Shown here: positions 48,759 through 56,584 of the stretch, piece by piece
How positions within the stretch are numbered: position 1 is the first letter of the stretch
Layout: each line of letters starts with the position of its first letter
Made by a program: the position numbers and the translations under genes
Source: DATAOG01 sp963753685
GTDB taxonomy: Bacteria > Pseudomonadota > Alphaproteobacteria > Geminicoccales > Geminicoccaceae
Direction of reading: 5' to 3'
DNA: 64,000 nt
NCBI GenBank assembly: GCA_963753685.1
Contig: CAVWDE010000021.1
Span: 438,580 to 502,579 of the forward strand
Notes under the pieces: model-generated
What the model was told of the DNA's origin: nothing
The model's database searches: none
Seen by the model: the letters and a program-made list of their open reading frames with translations, nothing else

Positions 48759-49604
48759 ATGGACCGGGATTATCTGTTCGAGGACGAGGTCGCCGCCGAA
48801 GGCTACGCCGACGAACTCTCGGGCTTCGAGGATTTCGACCAGGAGGATTTCCTCGGCGAGTCCGAGCTCCTCGGCTTCGACGGCGAGGCCGACGAGTTCG
48901 GCTTTCTGAAGAAGGCGTGGCGCGGGATCAAGCGGGCCGGCAAGAGGCTGGCCCCGATCGCCAAGAGACTCGCCCCGATCGCAGGACAGGCGATCGGCGG
49001 CGCTTTCGGCGGGCCAGCCGGCGCGATGCTTGGCGGCAAGGTCGGCTCCTTCGCTGCCAGCCTCGAGGACGAGGAGCTCGCCGGATTCGAGGGCTATGAT
49101 GGCTACGGCGACTACGAGGACGAGAGCGACTCCGAAGACGAGATGAACGCCGAAGACTTCATGGACTTCGAGGCCGAGGACGAGGACGTCGCCGAGTACA
49201 TGTGCGATGTGGCGGCCAAGGCGCCAAAACCGATCGACTCGGTAGCCATCGCGGGTGCGATCACGAACACGCTCGCCTCCAAAGCGCCGCTGCAGGTCAA
49301 GGCGGTCTCGCCGACGCTGAGCTCCGCCGCGGCGCGCCTCACCAAGGTGATGAAGAACCACCCGGCGACCAAGCCGCTGGTGAAGGTGGTGCCGACCATT
49401 GCCAAGAAGACCGTCGCGACGCTCGCCAAGAAGGCGGCTGCGGGCAAGCCGGTGACGCCGATGGTCGCCAAGCGGGTGATGGCGAAGCACGCGATGCGCG
49501 TGCTTTCGAATCCGCGCGAGCTGACCAAAGCGATCGCCAAGCACGAGGCGAAGAAGCGCAAGGTCAACATGAAGGTGGTCAAGCGGGCCGAGCGCTTCGC
49601 CTGA
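48759..49604 (+). CDS. Acidic/cationic segmented protein with glycine-zipper core (paralogue 1), unknown function
   Basis: The 281-residue protein alternates strongly in charge. Residues 1-48 are acidic (MDRDYLFEDEVAAEGYADE...). Residues 49-72 are a cationic amphipathic helix (FLKKAWRGIKRAGKRLAPIAKR). Residues 73-100 form a Gly/Ala zipper (GQAIGGAFGGPAGAMLGG). Residues 103-150 are acidic and aromatic. Residues 150-281 are cationic with HPATKPLVKVVPTIAKKTVATLAKKAAAGKPVT. The C-terminal block resembles low-complexity proteins seen in many bacteria whose role is unknown. There is no signal peptide. It is first in a run of five or six same-direction genes. Confidence 0.78.
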   Translation: MDRDYLFEDEVAAEGYADELSGFEDFDQEDFLGESELLGFDGEADEFGFLKKAWRGIKRAGKRLAPIAKRLAPIAGQAIGGAFGGPAGAMLGGKVGSFAASLEDEELAGFEGYDGYGDYEDESDSEDEMNAEDFMDFEAEDEDVAEYMCDVAAKAPKPIDSVAIAGAITNTLASKAPLQVKAVSPTLSSAAARLTKVMKNHPATKPLVKVVPTIAKKTVATLAKKAAAGKPVTPMVAKRVMAKHAMRVLSNPRELTKAIAKHEAKKRKVNMKVVKRAERFA

Positions 49605-49687
49605 CCCGCGCCCCAGCGGGCCTCAATCGGGTTCCGCCACGCCGACGATGCATACGGGACAGCCACACCAGACAGCGGAGCACGACG

Positions 49688-50566
49688 ATGTCGAACCTGG
49701 ACTTCTATGATCAGGAAGCCTCCGACGCTTTTGATGAATTCGACGACTTCGATCTCGAGGATCAGGAGGGGGGGCTAGTCGGCGCCCTTGTTGGAGGCGG
49801 CGCGGAGCTCGGGAGCGCGATGGCGACCGGCGCCTCCGATGCCGGCGCTTGGGCAGCAAGAGAAGCTCTCGACTACACCGGATTGACCAAATACCAGCCG
49901 GTGAAATGGTACTACGATTACGTGTTGAATCCGGACTCCCAGCTCCACGCCGACGTGCGCAGCGTTTCCGGCGCCGCGGGCGGCCTCATGGGCGGCCTCC
50001 TCGGGGCCGGCGCCGCCGCTGCCGCCACCGCCGCCCTCCTCGAGGACGCCGATCCGTTCGAGCCTGAATACGCCGCCGAGGACATCGACCGCATGGAGGC
50101 GCTGGCCGAGGAGGCGGTCGAGGCGGAAGGCGAGGACGCGCTGATCGCGACCGACGAGATGGTCTCCCGCAGTTTCGGCGTGATGCGCGCGGCGGCCCGC
50201 ATGCGGCCGATCATCGCCGCTCTCCGCGGCCAGGTCCACCGCCTGGTCATGCTGTCCAAGCGCGACCCGCGCTACCGCGTCCAGGCCCGGCTCGCGCCGA
50301 CGGCGTTGCGCCGCACCGCAGCGATGCTGATGCGCATGGCGGCGGCGCGCCGGCCGGTCACCCAGCGCGTGGCGCTGACGCTGTTCGGCCGCGTGCTGTC
50401 CCAGCTCGCGCGCCATCCGCAGACGCGGGCGGCGGCGCTGCGGCAGGCGCAGGTGCGTGCCCGCCGGCATCGCACGCGCCAAGGCGCACCGGCGCCGGTC
50501 GCCGCGCGCCGGCCGGTCGCCGCGGCCCCCCACGCCATGCGGCGTCTGGCCCGGCACCACGCCTGA
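49688..50566 (+). CDS. Acidic/cationic segmented protein (paralogue 2), unknown function
   Basis: The 292-residue protein repeats the layout of its neighbour: acidic N-terminus (DAFDEFDDFDLEDQEGG), Gly/Ala-rich segments at about 29-50 and 95-117 (SGAAGGLMGGLLGAGAAAAA), an acidic middle at 118-158, and a cationic C-terminus. The block around residues 191-246 (PTALRRTAAMLMRMAAARRPVT) aligns with PTIAKKTVATLAKKAAAGKPVT of paralogue 1. Its last 40 residues are Arg/His/Ala/Pro. It starts at 49688 after a GGAGCACGACG leader. Confidence 0.76.
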   Translation: MSNLDFYDQEASDAFDEFDDFDLEDQEGGLVGALVGGGAELGSAMATGASDAGAWAAREALDYTGLTKYQPVKWYYDYVLNPDSQLHADVRSVSGAAGGLMGGLLGAGAAAAATAALLEDADPFEPEYAAEDIDRMEALAEEAVEAEGEDALIATDEMVSRSFGVMRAAARMRPIIAALRGQVHRLVMLSKRDPRYRVQARLAPTALRRTAAMLMRMAAARRPVTQRVALTLFGRVLSQLARHPQTRAAALRQAQVRARRHRTRQGAPAPVAARRPVAAAPHAMRRLARHHA

Positions 50567-50592
50567 GTGTCGCGGCGGCAGGAGCGGCGGCC

Positions 50593-51930
50593 ATGGCGAC
50601 GGTGGCGGTCGGAGCGGAACCCGGGCGGCGGGCGGCGGCCACGCCGCCCGCGCCCGGCGCGGTCCAGGTCGGAGCGCTCGCCGAGCTTCGCCACTATGTC
50701 CGCTCGCAGATCGTCAACGCCAAGCGCCACGCCGAGGCCGTGCGCAGCTTCGACCAGGCCGAGTTCGGCGACGGCCCGACCGCTCCGCGGCTGCCGAACG
50801 TTCAGGCGGTGAACGCCCTGCTCGGCGAGGTCTCCAAGCTCCAGACCACCGCGCTCGGCCGGCTCGAGCGCGCGGGCCGGGCGGTCGCTGCGCGGCCGTC
50901 GCGCGCCAGCCTCAGCACCTTCGCGCGCCTCAAGGACGTGGCGCAGACGCGCACGCAGCTGACCGAGAAGATCTGGCTGTTCTACCACAACCTGTTCGAG
51001 CAGCGGACCGGGCCCTTCGCCGAGCAGCTGCTCGCGATCGACCGCATCGCGCTCGACTGCTACCAGGCCTGCTTCATGGGCTTAGGCGCCGCGCGCTCGA
51101 TCCCGACGCCGCCGCCGATGGCCTATGTCGAGTCCGGCCGCGGCCCGGCCACCTATCGTCGTGGCGTCAAGCTCACCAGGCTCGGCAAGCAGCCGAACCC
51201 GTTTCCGCTGGTCAAGCTGCCGAATCACCGGCTGATCAACCCCTGGTCGCTCGGCGCGGTGCCGCACGAGATCGGGCACAACCTGCAGAACGATCTGAAC
51301 CTCTGGGGCGTCGCGCCGAAGCTCATTCGCGCGCGCCTGAGCGCGGCCAGCGTTCCGGTGCCGGCGATCCGCGTCTGGATGCGCTGGCACAAGGAGATCT
51401 ACGCCGACCTGATCGGCGTGCTGCTGATCGGCCCGTCCTTTGTCAGCTCGCTGCTCGACGTGGTCGGCAAGTCGCCGGAGCGGATCGCCCTGTTCTCGCC
51501 GAGCGCGGTGCATCCGACCTCCTGGCTGCGGCCGCTCATCAGCACCGAGCTGTTGCGGCGGATCGGCTTCCCCAGGCAGGCCCACGAATTCGAGCGCGCC
51601 TGGCTCGCGCTGTATCCGGCCGAGGTCGCCAAGCGGCTGCCGGCGCCCCTGCGCGAGAGCTTTCCGGTCGCGGTCAAGGAGACGGTAACGGCGCTCTGCT
51701 TCCAGCCGCACGAGGCCTATGGCGGCCGGCAGCTCGCGCAGGTGGTGCACTTTCGGCCCCAGGACGAGGCGATCGTGCGGGAGGCGGCCGACCGGCTCGC
51801 CGCCGGCGACAACCCCGGGATCGTGCCGGAGCGGTTCCTGATCGCCGCGGCGCGCGATGCGCTCGAGCGCCGCGTCGCGCCGCCCGAGCGCATCGCCCGG
51901 AACTTCTATAACGTGCTGCTCGGGAGGTGA
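50593..51930 (+). CDS. Predicted zinc metallopeptidase with HEIGH motif, unknown family
   Basis: The 445-residue protein has PHEIGHNLQNDLNLWG (HExxH at residues 225-229) and, about 40 residues on, WHKEIYADLIGVLLIG, whose Glu268 or nearby Asp272 fits a third zinc ligand of a gluzincin-type site. The N-terminal 200 residues are mainly helical. There is no signal peptide or membrane helix. The two neighbours upstream may be substrates, an inference from position. It overlaps or abuts the next gene (stop at 51930, next ATG at 51933). Confidence 0.72.
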   Translation: MATVAVGAEPGRRAAATPPAPGAVQVGALAELRHYVRSQIVNAKRHAEAVRSFDQAEFGDGPTAPRLPNVQAVNALLGEVSKLQTTALGRLERAGRAVAARPSRASLSTFARLKDVAQTRTQLTEKIWLFYHNLFEQRTGPFAEQLLAIDRIALDCYQACFMGLGAARSIPTPPPMAYVESGRGPATYRRGVKLTRLGKQPNPFPLVKLPNHRLINPWSLGAVPHEIGHNLQNDLNLWGVAPKLIRARLSAASVPVPAIRVWMRWHKEIYADLIGVLLIGPSFVSSLLDVVGKSPERIALFSPSAVHPTSWLRPLISTELLRRIGFPRQAHEFERAWLALYPAEVAKRLPAPLRESFPVAVKETVTALCFQPHEAYGGRQLAQVVHFRPQDEAIVREAADRLAAGDNPGIVPERFLIAAARDALERRVAPPERIARNFYNVLLGR

Positions 51931-51932
51931 GG

Positions 51933-53975
51933 ATGGCCGCCGCCGATCCCTTCCGCAAAGCCCGCGAGGCCGCCGAACGGTTCGCCCTGACGATCGCGCG
52001 CTATCGCGCGGCGTCCGACGCGCTGCGCGAAGCGATGGCCGAGGACGCCTTCGCCGAACTCGCTTCGGGCTTCACCGAGACCGTCGACCCCGCCGCGCTC
52101 GACGCCAGGCAGAAAGCGCGCGTGCGGCGCTATCTGGGCAGCGATGCGCTGGCGACGCTGGCCCCCGATCCGGAGTACAGCCGCAACGGCTTCAGCCGGG
52201 ACTTCTTCGCCGAGACCATCCTCAGAGAGGAGGGCGAGATCGACGAGTTCCGGCTCGGCGCCGTCGATCTGGCGCAGCTGCTCGCGGCCGAGTCCGATCA
52301 CGAGACCCTGGCGCAGGGCGTCGCGGACGCTCTCGCCCGCATCCGCGCCGGCGCGGAGCTGCTCACACCGGGCGGCAACCATCAATTCAATCTCGACCAG
52401 ACCTTCGCCGCGCTCGCCGTCCAGAGCGCAGACGTCGAGCCGGAGTCGCGCCGCCTCAGCAACGAGGTCCTGAAGCGCCGCGCCGAGCAGGCGCGGATCG
52501 CGCGGGAGGAGGCCTGTCCGGCCTGGACAGCGCTCACCGCCGCGCTCGCCGGGGCCGGGCTGATCGATAGCCCGTCCGACGCCGCGGACCCGGCCGACCA
52601 ACCGCCTCGCGCCGCCGCCGGCACGCCTACAGCCCCCGAGGAGGACCCGATCATGTCCGATCAGACCGACGACGCCAGCGCCGACCGGATCGTCGACGCG
52701 ATCTCGCGACTGCAGGAGGGCGCAGGGACTGCGGGCTACGGCGGCGCCGCTGCGCCGGCCGCCAGTTTCGGCGCGGCGCTCGAGCAGCAGATCTACGCCA
52801 GCATCGGCCTGCCGAGCCTGACCAGCGAGACCGCGCTGAGAGCCGGCCCGGCGAAGCTCGCCGGCAAGCTGGCGCTCGGCCTCGAGCGCGCGATCCTGCG
52901 CACTCGGGAGGGCGAGACCACCCGCTTCGTGTTTCACCCCGCGCGCGCTCGTGCGCTCGCACCCCTCGACGGCGGCGAAGTCCAAGGCGCGCAGGCGGTC
53001 GTCGCGGAGGCCGCGGCCAACCTCAAGCCCGCGATCCTGCGCGCCGTCCACACCCTCAAGCCCGAGATCTGCACCTGCTCGGAGGACGAGATCGCCGAGA
53101 TCAAGGGCGATATCGAGACCACGCTCGACGCGCTGCTGCGGGAGCTCCAGGCGCCAACCGGCGTGTTCGGCTTCTGGGCCCACACGCTGGTCGCGCGGGT
53201 GGCCCGCGAAGTCGCGACGCTGATTGCGATGTACGGCATCGGCATGCCCAGGCCGGACAGCTTCGACCGCCTGAACCGCTCGCTGGAGCGCCACGCGCAG
53301 CACTCAAATCCATGGCCGTTCGAGGATCGGAGCGCCGATCTTGACCGCGATGTCGGCTTCCTGAGCCGCGAGGCCAACGAGCAGGCGGCGACCACGATCT
53401 TCGAGCATCTGGCCTCGCTGGCCGATCTGATCGGCGACCTGATCGACCGCTCCCAGGGTGCCACCCTGGCGCGGCTCAGGGCACAGGTCGAGGCGATCCC
53501 GCCCGCGGTGGCGGACGCCCGCAGCGCGCTCTTGCGCGCCGGCGTCAGCGATGTCGACCTCAAGGCCACCTTCGTCGACGGGCGCCGCGGCGAGGACGGG
53601 GCGCCGATCGTGCGCTCGATCGAGCTCGCTCGCCTGTTCGACTGGATCGAGAGCGCGGCCAATGGCTGGCGGGCGGAGCTGTTGGAGGAGTCGCTCAACA
53701 TTCGCAACCTGCGCTGGCTGCGCGACACCCTCGCCGTGCAGCACGCGGCCCTGCTCGGTACGCGCCGCGAGGCGCCGGCTGCGCAGGGCCTCGCCGAGGA
53801 CGGCTTCCCGACCATCAACCCGAACCGCTACGCGCTCGGCCTGCGCCAGATCGCCGAGCTGGCACGCCGGCTCGACGACGCGCTGACCCTCGTGAGGCGG
53901 CTCTACGACGACGTCGCCAACTGCGCGCGTAGCCGCCGGGCGTCGAGCCACGCCACCATCTTCGCCCAAGATTGA
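51933..53975 (+). CDS. Large two-part protein, unknown function, possible internal start
   Basis: The 680-residue protein has no family I recognise. Residues 1-210 are helical and charged; residues about 211-240 are a Pro/Ala linker; residues 241-680 are a second helical part with KPEICTCSEDEI and a long heptad-like stretch. GGGAGG lies 6 bases before the ATG at 51933. Inside the linker, GAGGAGG lies before an in-frame ATG at 52653 (MSDQTDDASADR), so a 440-residue second product is possible, or two genes have fused. Confidence 0.68.
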   Translation: MAAADPFRKAREAAERFALTIARYRAASDALREAMAEDAFAELASGFTETVDPAALDARQKARVRRYLGSDALATLAPDPEYSRNGFSRDFFAETILREEGEIDEFRLGAVDLAQLLAAESDHETLAQGVADALARIRAGAELLTPGGNHQFNLDQTFAALAVQSADVEPESRRLSNEVLKRRAEQARIAREEACPAWTALTAALAGAGLIDSPSDAADPADQPPRAAAGTPTAPEEDPIMSDQTDDASADRIVDAISRLQEGAGTAGYGGAAAPAASFGAALEQQIYASIGLPSLTSETALRAGPAKLAGKLALGLERAILRTREGETTRFVFHPARARALAPLDGGEVQGAQAVVAEAAANLKPAILRAVHTLKPEICTCSEDEIAEIKGDIETTLDALLRELQAPTGVFGFWAHTLVARVAREVATLIAMYGIGMPRPDSFDRLNRSLERHAQHSNPWPFEDRSADLDRDVGFLSREANEQAATTIFEHLASLADLIGDLIDRSQGATLARLRAQVEAIPPAVADARSALLRAGVSDVDLKATFVDGRRGEDGAPIVRSIELARLFDWIESAANGWRAELLEESLNIRNLRWLRDTLAVQHAALLGTRREAPAAQGLAEDGFPTINPNRYALGLRQIAELARRLDDALTLVRRLYDDVANCARSRRASSHATIFAQD

Positions 53976-54005
53976 CCCTTCCGCGAGAGACACAGGAGCG
54001 AGGAC

Positions 54006-55118
54006 ATGAGCGACGATTACAAGAGCTGGGGCGAGATCGACGATCTGCTCGGCAAGCTCGCCGCCTATCGGAGCTGGCTGGTCGAGACCAACCGCGCCGC
54101 GCTGCTCAAGGACCCGAACTTCGCGGAAGCGCTGAATCAGAAGGTCCGCGAGATGTACGACCTCGTGGAGCAGACCGAGGAGGGCAAGATCCCGCCGGTC
54201 GACGGCGGCCTCCTCAACCTGGTCGGCCTGGGCGGGGAGGCGGCGCGCAAGCTCGGGCAGGCGCGCTACGCGCCGGCGGTGCCGCCCTATGACGACCAGA
54301 TCGCCCGCGAGCGCGTCAACGCGATCGCCGACCTCTACTATCTGTACCAGATGGAGCAGTCCAGGGTCTTCAGCGCGGTGCTGAAGCTCCAGGAGCTGTT
54401 CCGCGCGGGCTCGGTCCGGCTCGGGGACGGCGAAGGCGCGTTCAAGCTCTACCAGTACGACCGCAAGCAGGTCCTGCGCTACACGATGCGCGACCGCCGC
54501 GCCGCCTATCGCAAGGTGTTCGGCTACACCCACGCCTCGCCGCCGGAAGGCGCCGCGGCCAACAAGCCGTTCCACGGCCTGTTCGCCAACTTCAACCGCC
54601 AGGCCTCGCAGTTCTTCCAGGACAAGCGCGTCTCCGAGGTCATCCGGCCGGACGGGCGCAGCGAGACCTTTGGCTCGATGGCCGTGGTCCGCCGCGCCGG
54701 GCTCGATTTGCGCCACAACCTCAAGCAGGTGTCCTACGGCCACGTCGCGGTGCTGCGGACCGAGGTCATGTCGCTGCTGGAAGCGGCCTTCGAGATCCTG
54801 GATTCGGCCGACGTCAAGAACCTGTTCGGCGCCCCCACGGCCTGGGACGCGCTCGAGGACATCCTCAAACGCCATCTCTCCGAGACCCCGATCATCTCGC
54901 AGCGCAGCCGCATGGCCACGGCCGGGCGCGACATCCTGCGCTGGCTGGCCGAGTCGTACATCCTCTCGACCGTGCGGATCGACTTCGAGGCCTTCCTCGA
55001 GGACATCGTCGACGCCTGCGACGACTGGCTGACTAGCGCCGAGTCGCTGGGCCTGCAGCGCTCCGTCCGGCCTGCCGCCGCCAACGTCCTGCCGTTCCGC
55101 GCGGCACAGCGCGCCTGA
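54006..55118 (+). CDS. Helical protein of unknown function
   Basis: The 370-residue protein begins MSDDYKSWGEIDDLLGKLAAYRSWLVE, then long helices, with YDLVEQTEEGKIPPVDGGLLNLVGLGGEA, NKPFHGLFANFNRQASQFFQDKRVSEVIRPDGRSETFG and a C-terminal helical pair. No motif is catalytic at sight. It is 30 bases past the preceding gene, with GAGCGAGGAC before the ATG, so it belongs to the same transcript. Confidence 0.7.
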   Translation: MSDDYKSWGEIDDLLGKLAAYRSWLVETNRAALLKDPNFAEALNQKVREMYDLVEQTEEGKIPPVDGGLLNLVGLGGEAARKLGQARYAPAVPPYDDQIARERVNAIADLYYLYQMEQSRVFSAVLKLQELFRAGSVRLGDGEGAFKLYQYDRKQVLRYTMRDRRAAYRKVFGYTHASPPEGAAANKPFHGLFANFNRQASQFFQDKRVSEVIRPDGRSETFGSMAVVRRAGLDLRHNLKQVSYGHVAVLRTEVMSLLEAAFEILDSADVKNLFGAPTAWDALEDILKRHLSETPIISQRSRMATAGRDILRWLAESYILSTVRIDFEAFLEDIVDACDDWLTSAESLGLQRSVRPAAANVLPFRAAQRA

Positions 55119-55256
55119 CGCTGAGGTTCACGTCAATTCCAGGTGTATCGCTCCGAGGTGGCGATTTCGCCTCAAAAGTGCTATCCTGAGGACACGTACC
55201 CATTATCAAGGCGACGCAGCTCGCCGCGCAGCGCCAATTGGGAGGGAAGCAGACCC

Positions 55257-55565
55257 ATGGCGACCGCCGTCGGGAGCCGCAGAGCGGACGCATTTGAGCA
55301 CGCAGCCCCGCTGCCCGAGCGCACGGACGCCGCCAGGGATCTGGCGGGCGAAGGGCTCAGCCCGCGCGAGTTCGAGATCGCACGCCTGACCTGTCGGGGC
55401 ATGTCGAACAAGGAGATCGCCCAGGTGCTCGAGATCAGCCACCACACGGTGTCGACCCATATGCGCCGGGTGTTCGACAAGCTGCGGATCAACCGCCGTG
55501 CCAAGCTCGCGGCCTATGTCGCCGAGCGCCTGGCGCACGGCCGGCGCGCGGTTGGGCGGAAATAG
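55257..55565 (+). CDS. Small LuxR-type (GerE) DNA-binding regulator
   Basis: The 102-residue protein is little more than a LuxR helix-turn-helix (residues 34-86: LSPREFEIARLTCRGMSNKEIAQVLEISHHTVSTHMRRVFDKL). It has no receiver or autoinducer domain, so it is a small stand-alone regulator or depends on a partner. GGGAGGG lies before its ATG. It follows the unknown cluster after 138 bases and may control it. Confidence 0.87.
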   Translation: MATAVGSRRADAFEHAAPLPERTDAARDLAGEGLSPREFEIARLTCRGMSNKEIAQVLEISHHTVSTHMRRVFDKLRINRRAKLAAYVAERLAHGRRAVGRK

Positions 55566-55636
55566 CGGCGGCGGAGGGACGCCTCGGGCGCCGAGCTACC
55601 GCCGAGGGCGGATGCTCGACTTTCGTGGTCCGGCCA

Positions 55637-55999
55637 TCACGGGGTTCCCTTCGGCTCCACGTCCTGCAGCAGCTGCTTGGTCGCCGCCTTCAGGGGCGCC
55701 AGATCACGGACCACGATGTCCCACATCTCGTGATCGTCGATCGTCTTGTAGCCGTGGCGCAGCACGTTGCCGATGGCGGCGATCCTGCGCCAGGGGATCT
55801 GTGGGTGTCCCGCCTTGAGGTCGTCAGGCACATGCCGCGAGGCTTCCGAGACGATCTCGATGCTGCGCTCGACCGCGCGCCGCAACATCGTCTCGGCCAT
55901 GTAGTCGTCAAAGGACTTGCCGGCGGTGAAGGCGCCGACATCATCGATGGCGGCGAGGATGTCCTCGAGGCGCGCGGCGAGGTCGAAGAACGGCATCAA
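55637..55999 (-). CDS. hepT: HepT-like HEPN-domain toxin (DUF86)
   Basis: The 120-residue HEPN protein is helical, with the active region IPWRRIAAIGNVLRHGYKTID. His82 and Tyr84 of the HxY motif are present, but the Arg usual five residues before the His is Gly (IGNVLRHGY), a variant common in this subgroup. HepT toxins are silenced by AMP addition from MntA. It overlaps the mntA stop by four bases (ATGA). Confidence 0.87.
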   Translation of the reverse strand: MMPFFDLAARLEDILAAIDDVGAFTAGKSFDDYMAETMLRRAVERSIEIVSEASRHVPDDLKAGHPQIPWRRIAAIGNVLRHGYKTIDDHEMWDIVVRDLAPLKAATKQLLQDVEPKGTP

Positions 56000-56334
56000 A
56001 AGACCTCGATCGCGTCAGCCTCGACCCGCGCGCGCATGCGGGGACGCATTTTCCAGGGCGCGGTCGAGATCTCGACGGCGCGTCCCAACAGATCGGCCAG
56101 GTCCTGCTCCAGGCCAACGTGGTCGATCAGCGAAAATTTGACGCTCCGATCGATCTCGGCCACCAGGTCGATGTCGCTCTCGGGCCCGGCCTCGGCGCGC
56201 GCCATCGAGCCGAAGAGGCTCAAGCGGGCCACGCCCCGCGCCCGCAGTTCCGGTTCGCGCTCGCGCAGGATACGCAACACCCGCTCGCGCTCGGCGAGCG
56301 CCCCGGGGGCGAGGGTCTGGGGCTTGGTGGCCAT
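55996..56334 (-). CDS. mntA: MntA-like minimal nucleotidyltransferase antitoxin
   Basis: The 112-residue protein has the MNT signature LFGSMARAEAGPESDIDLVAEID: Gly-Ser at 42-43 and the metal Asp pair at 54 and 56. It should polyadenylylate the HepT tyrosine. The ATG at 56334 gives the usual length; a longer frame exists but is out of character. It precedes hepT. Confidence 0.88.
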   Translation of the reverse strand: MATKPQTLAPGALAERERVLRILREREPELRARGVARLSLFGSMARAEAGPESDIDLVAEIDRSVKFSLIDHVGLEQDLADLLGRAVEISTAPWKMRPRMRARVEADAIEVF

Positions 56335-56584
56335 GGCGAGGGGTATGGTGGCACAGGTGAGTGGGTGGGGTCGAGGGAGCGGCAAAGCCCGTGGTGCGCG
56401 CGCGCCGGCCGCGGCCGACGTTCCCTGGACGGTCAAGAGTAAGCTTGTGAAATTTCCGGCCGGTTTTTGGTTCGATCACTGGCCGTTATGCAGCGCCGAT
56501 TGATGACGACGGCACGGTGCGCGAGCGGACCAAATCTTCCGCCCTGCCCGAGCTTCTTGCCCCGTGCTGCCGCGCAGCTTGCCA

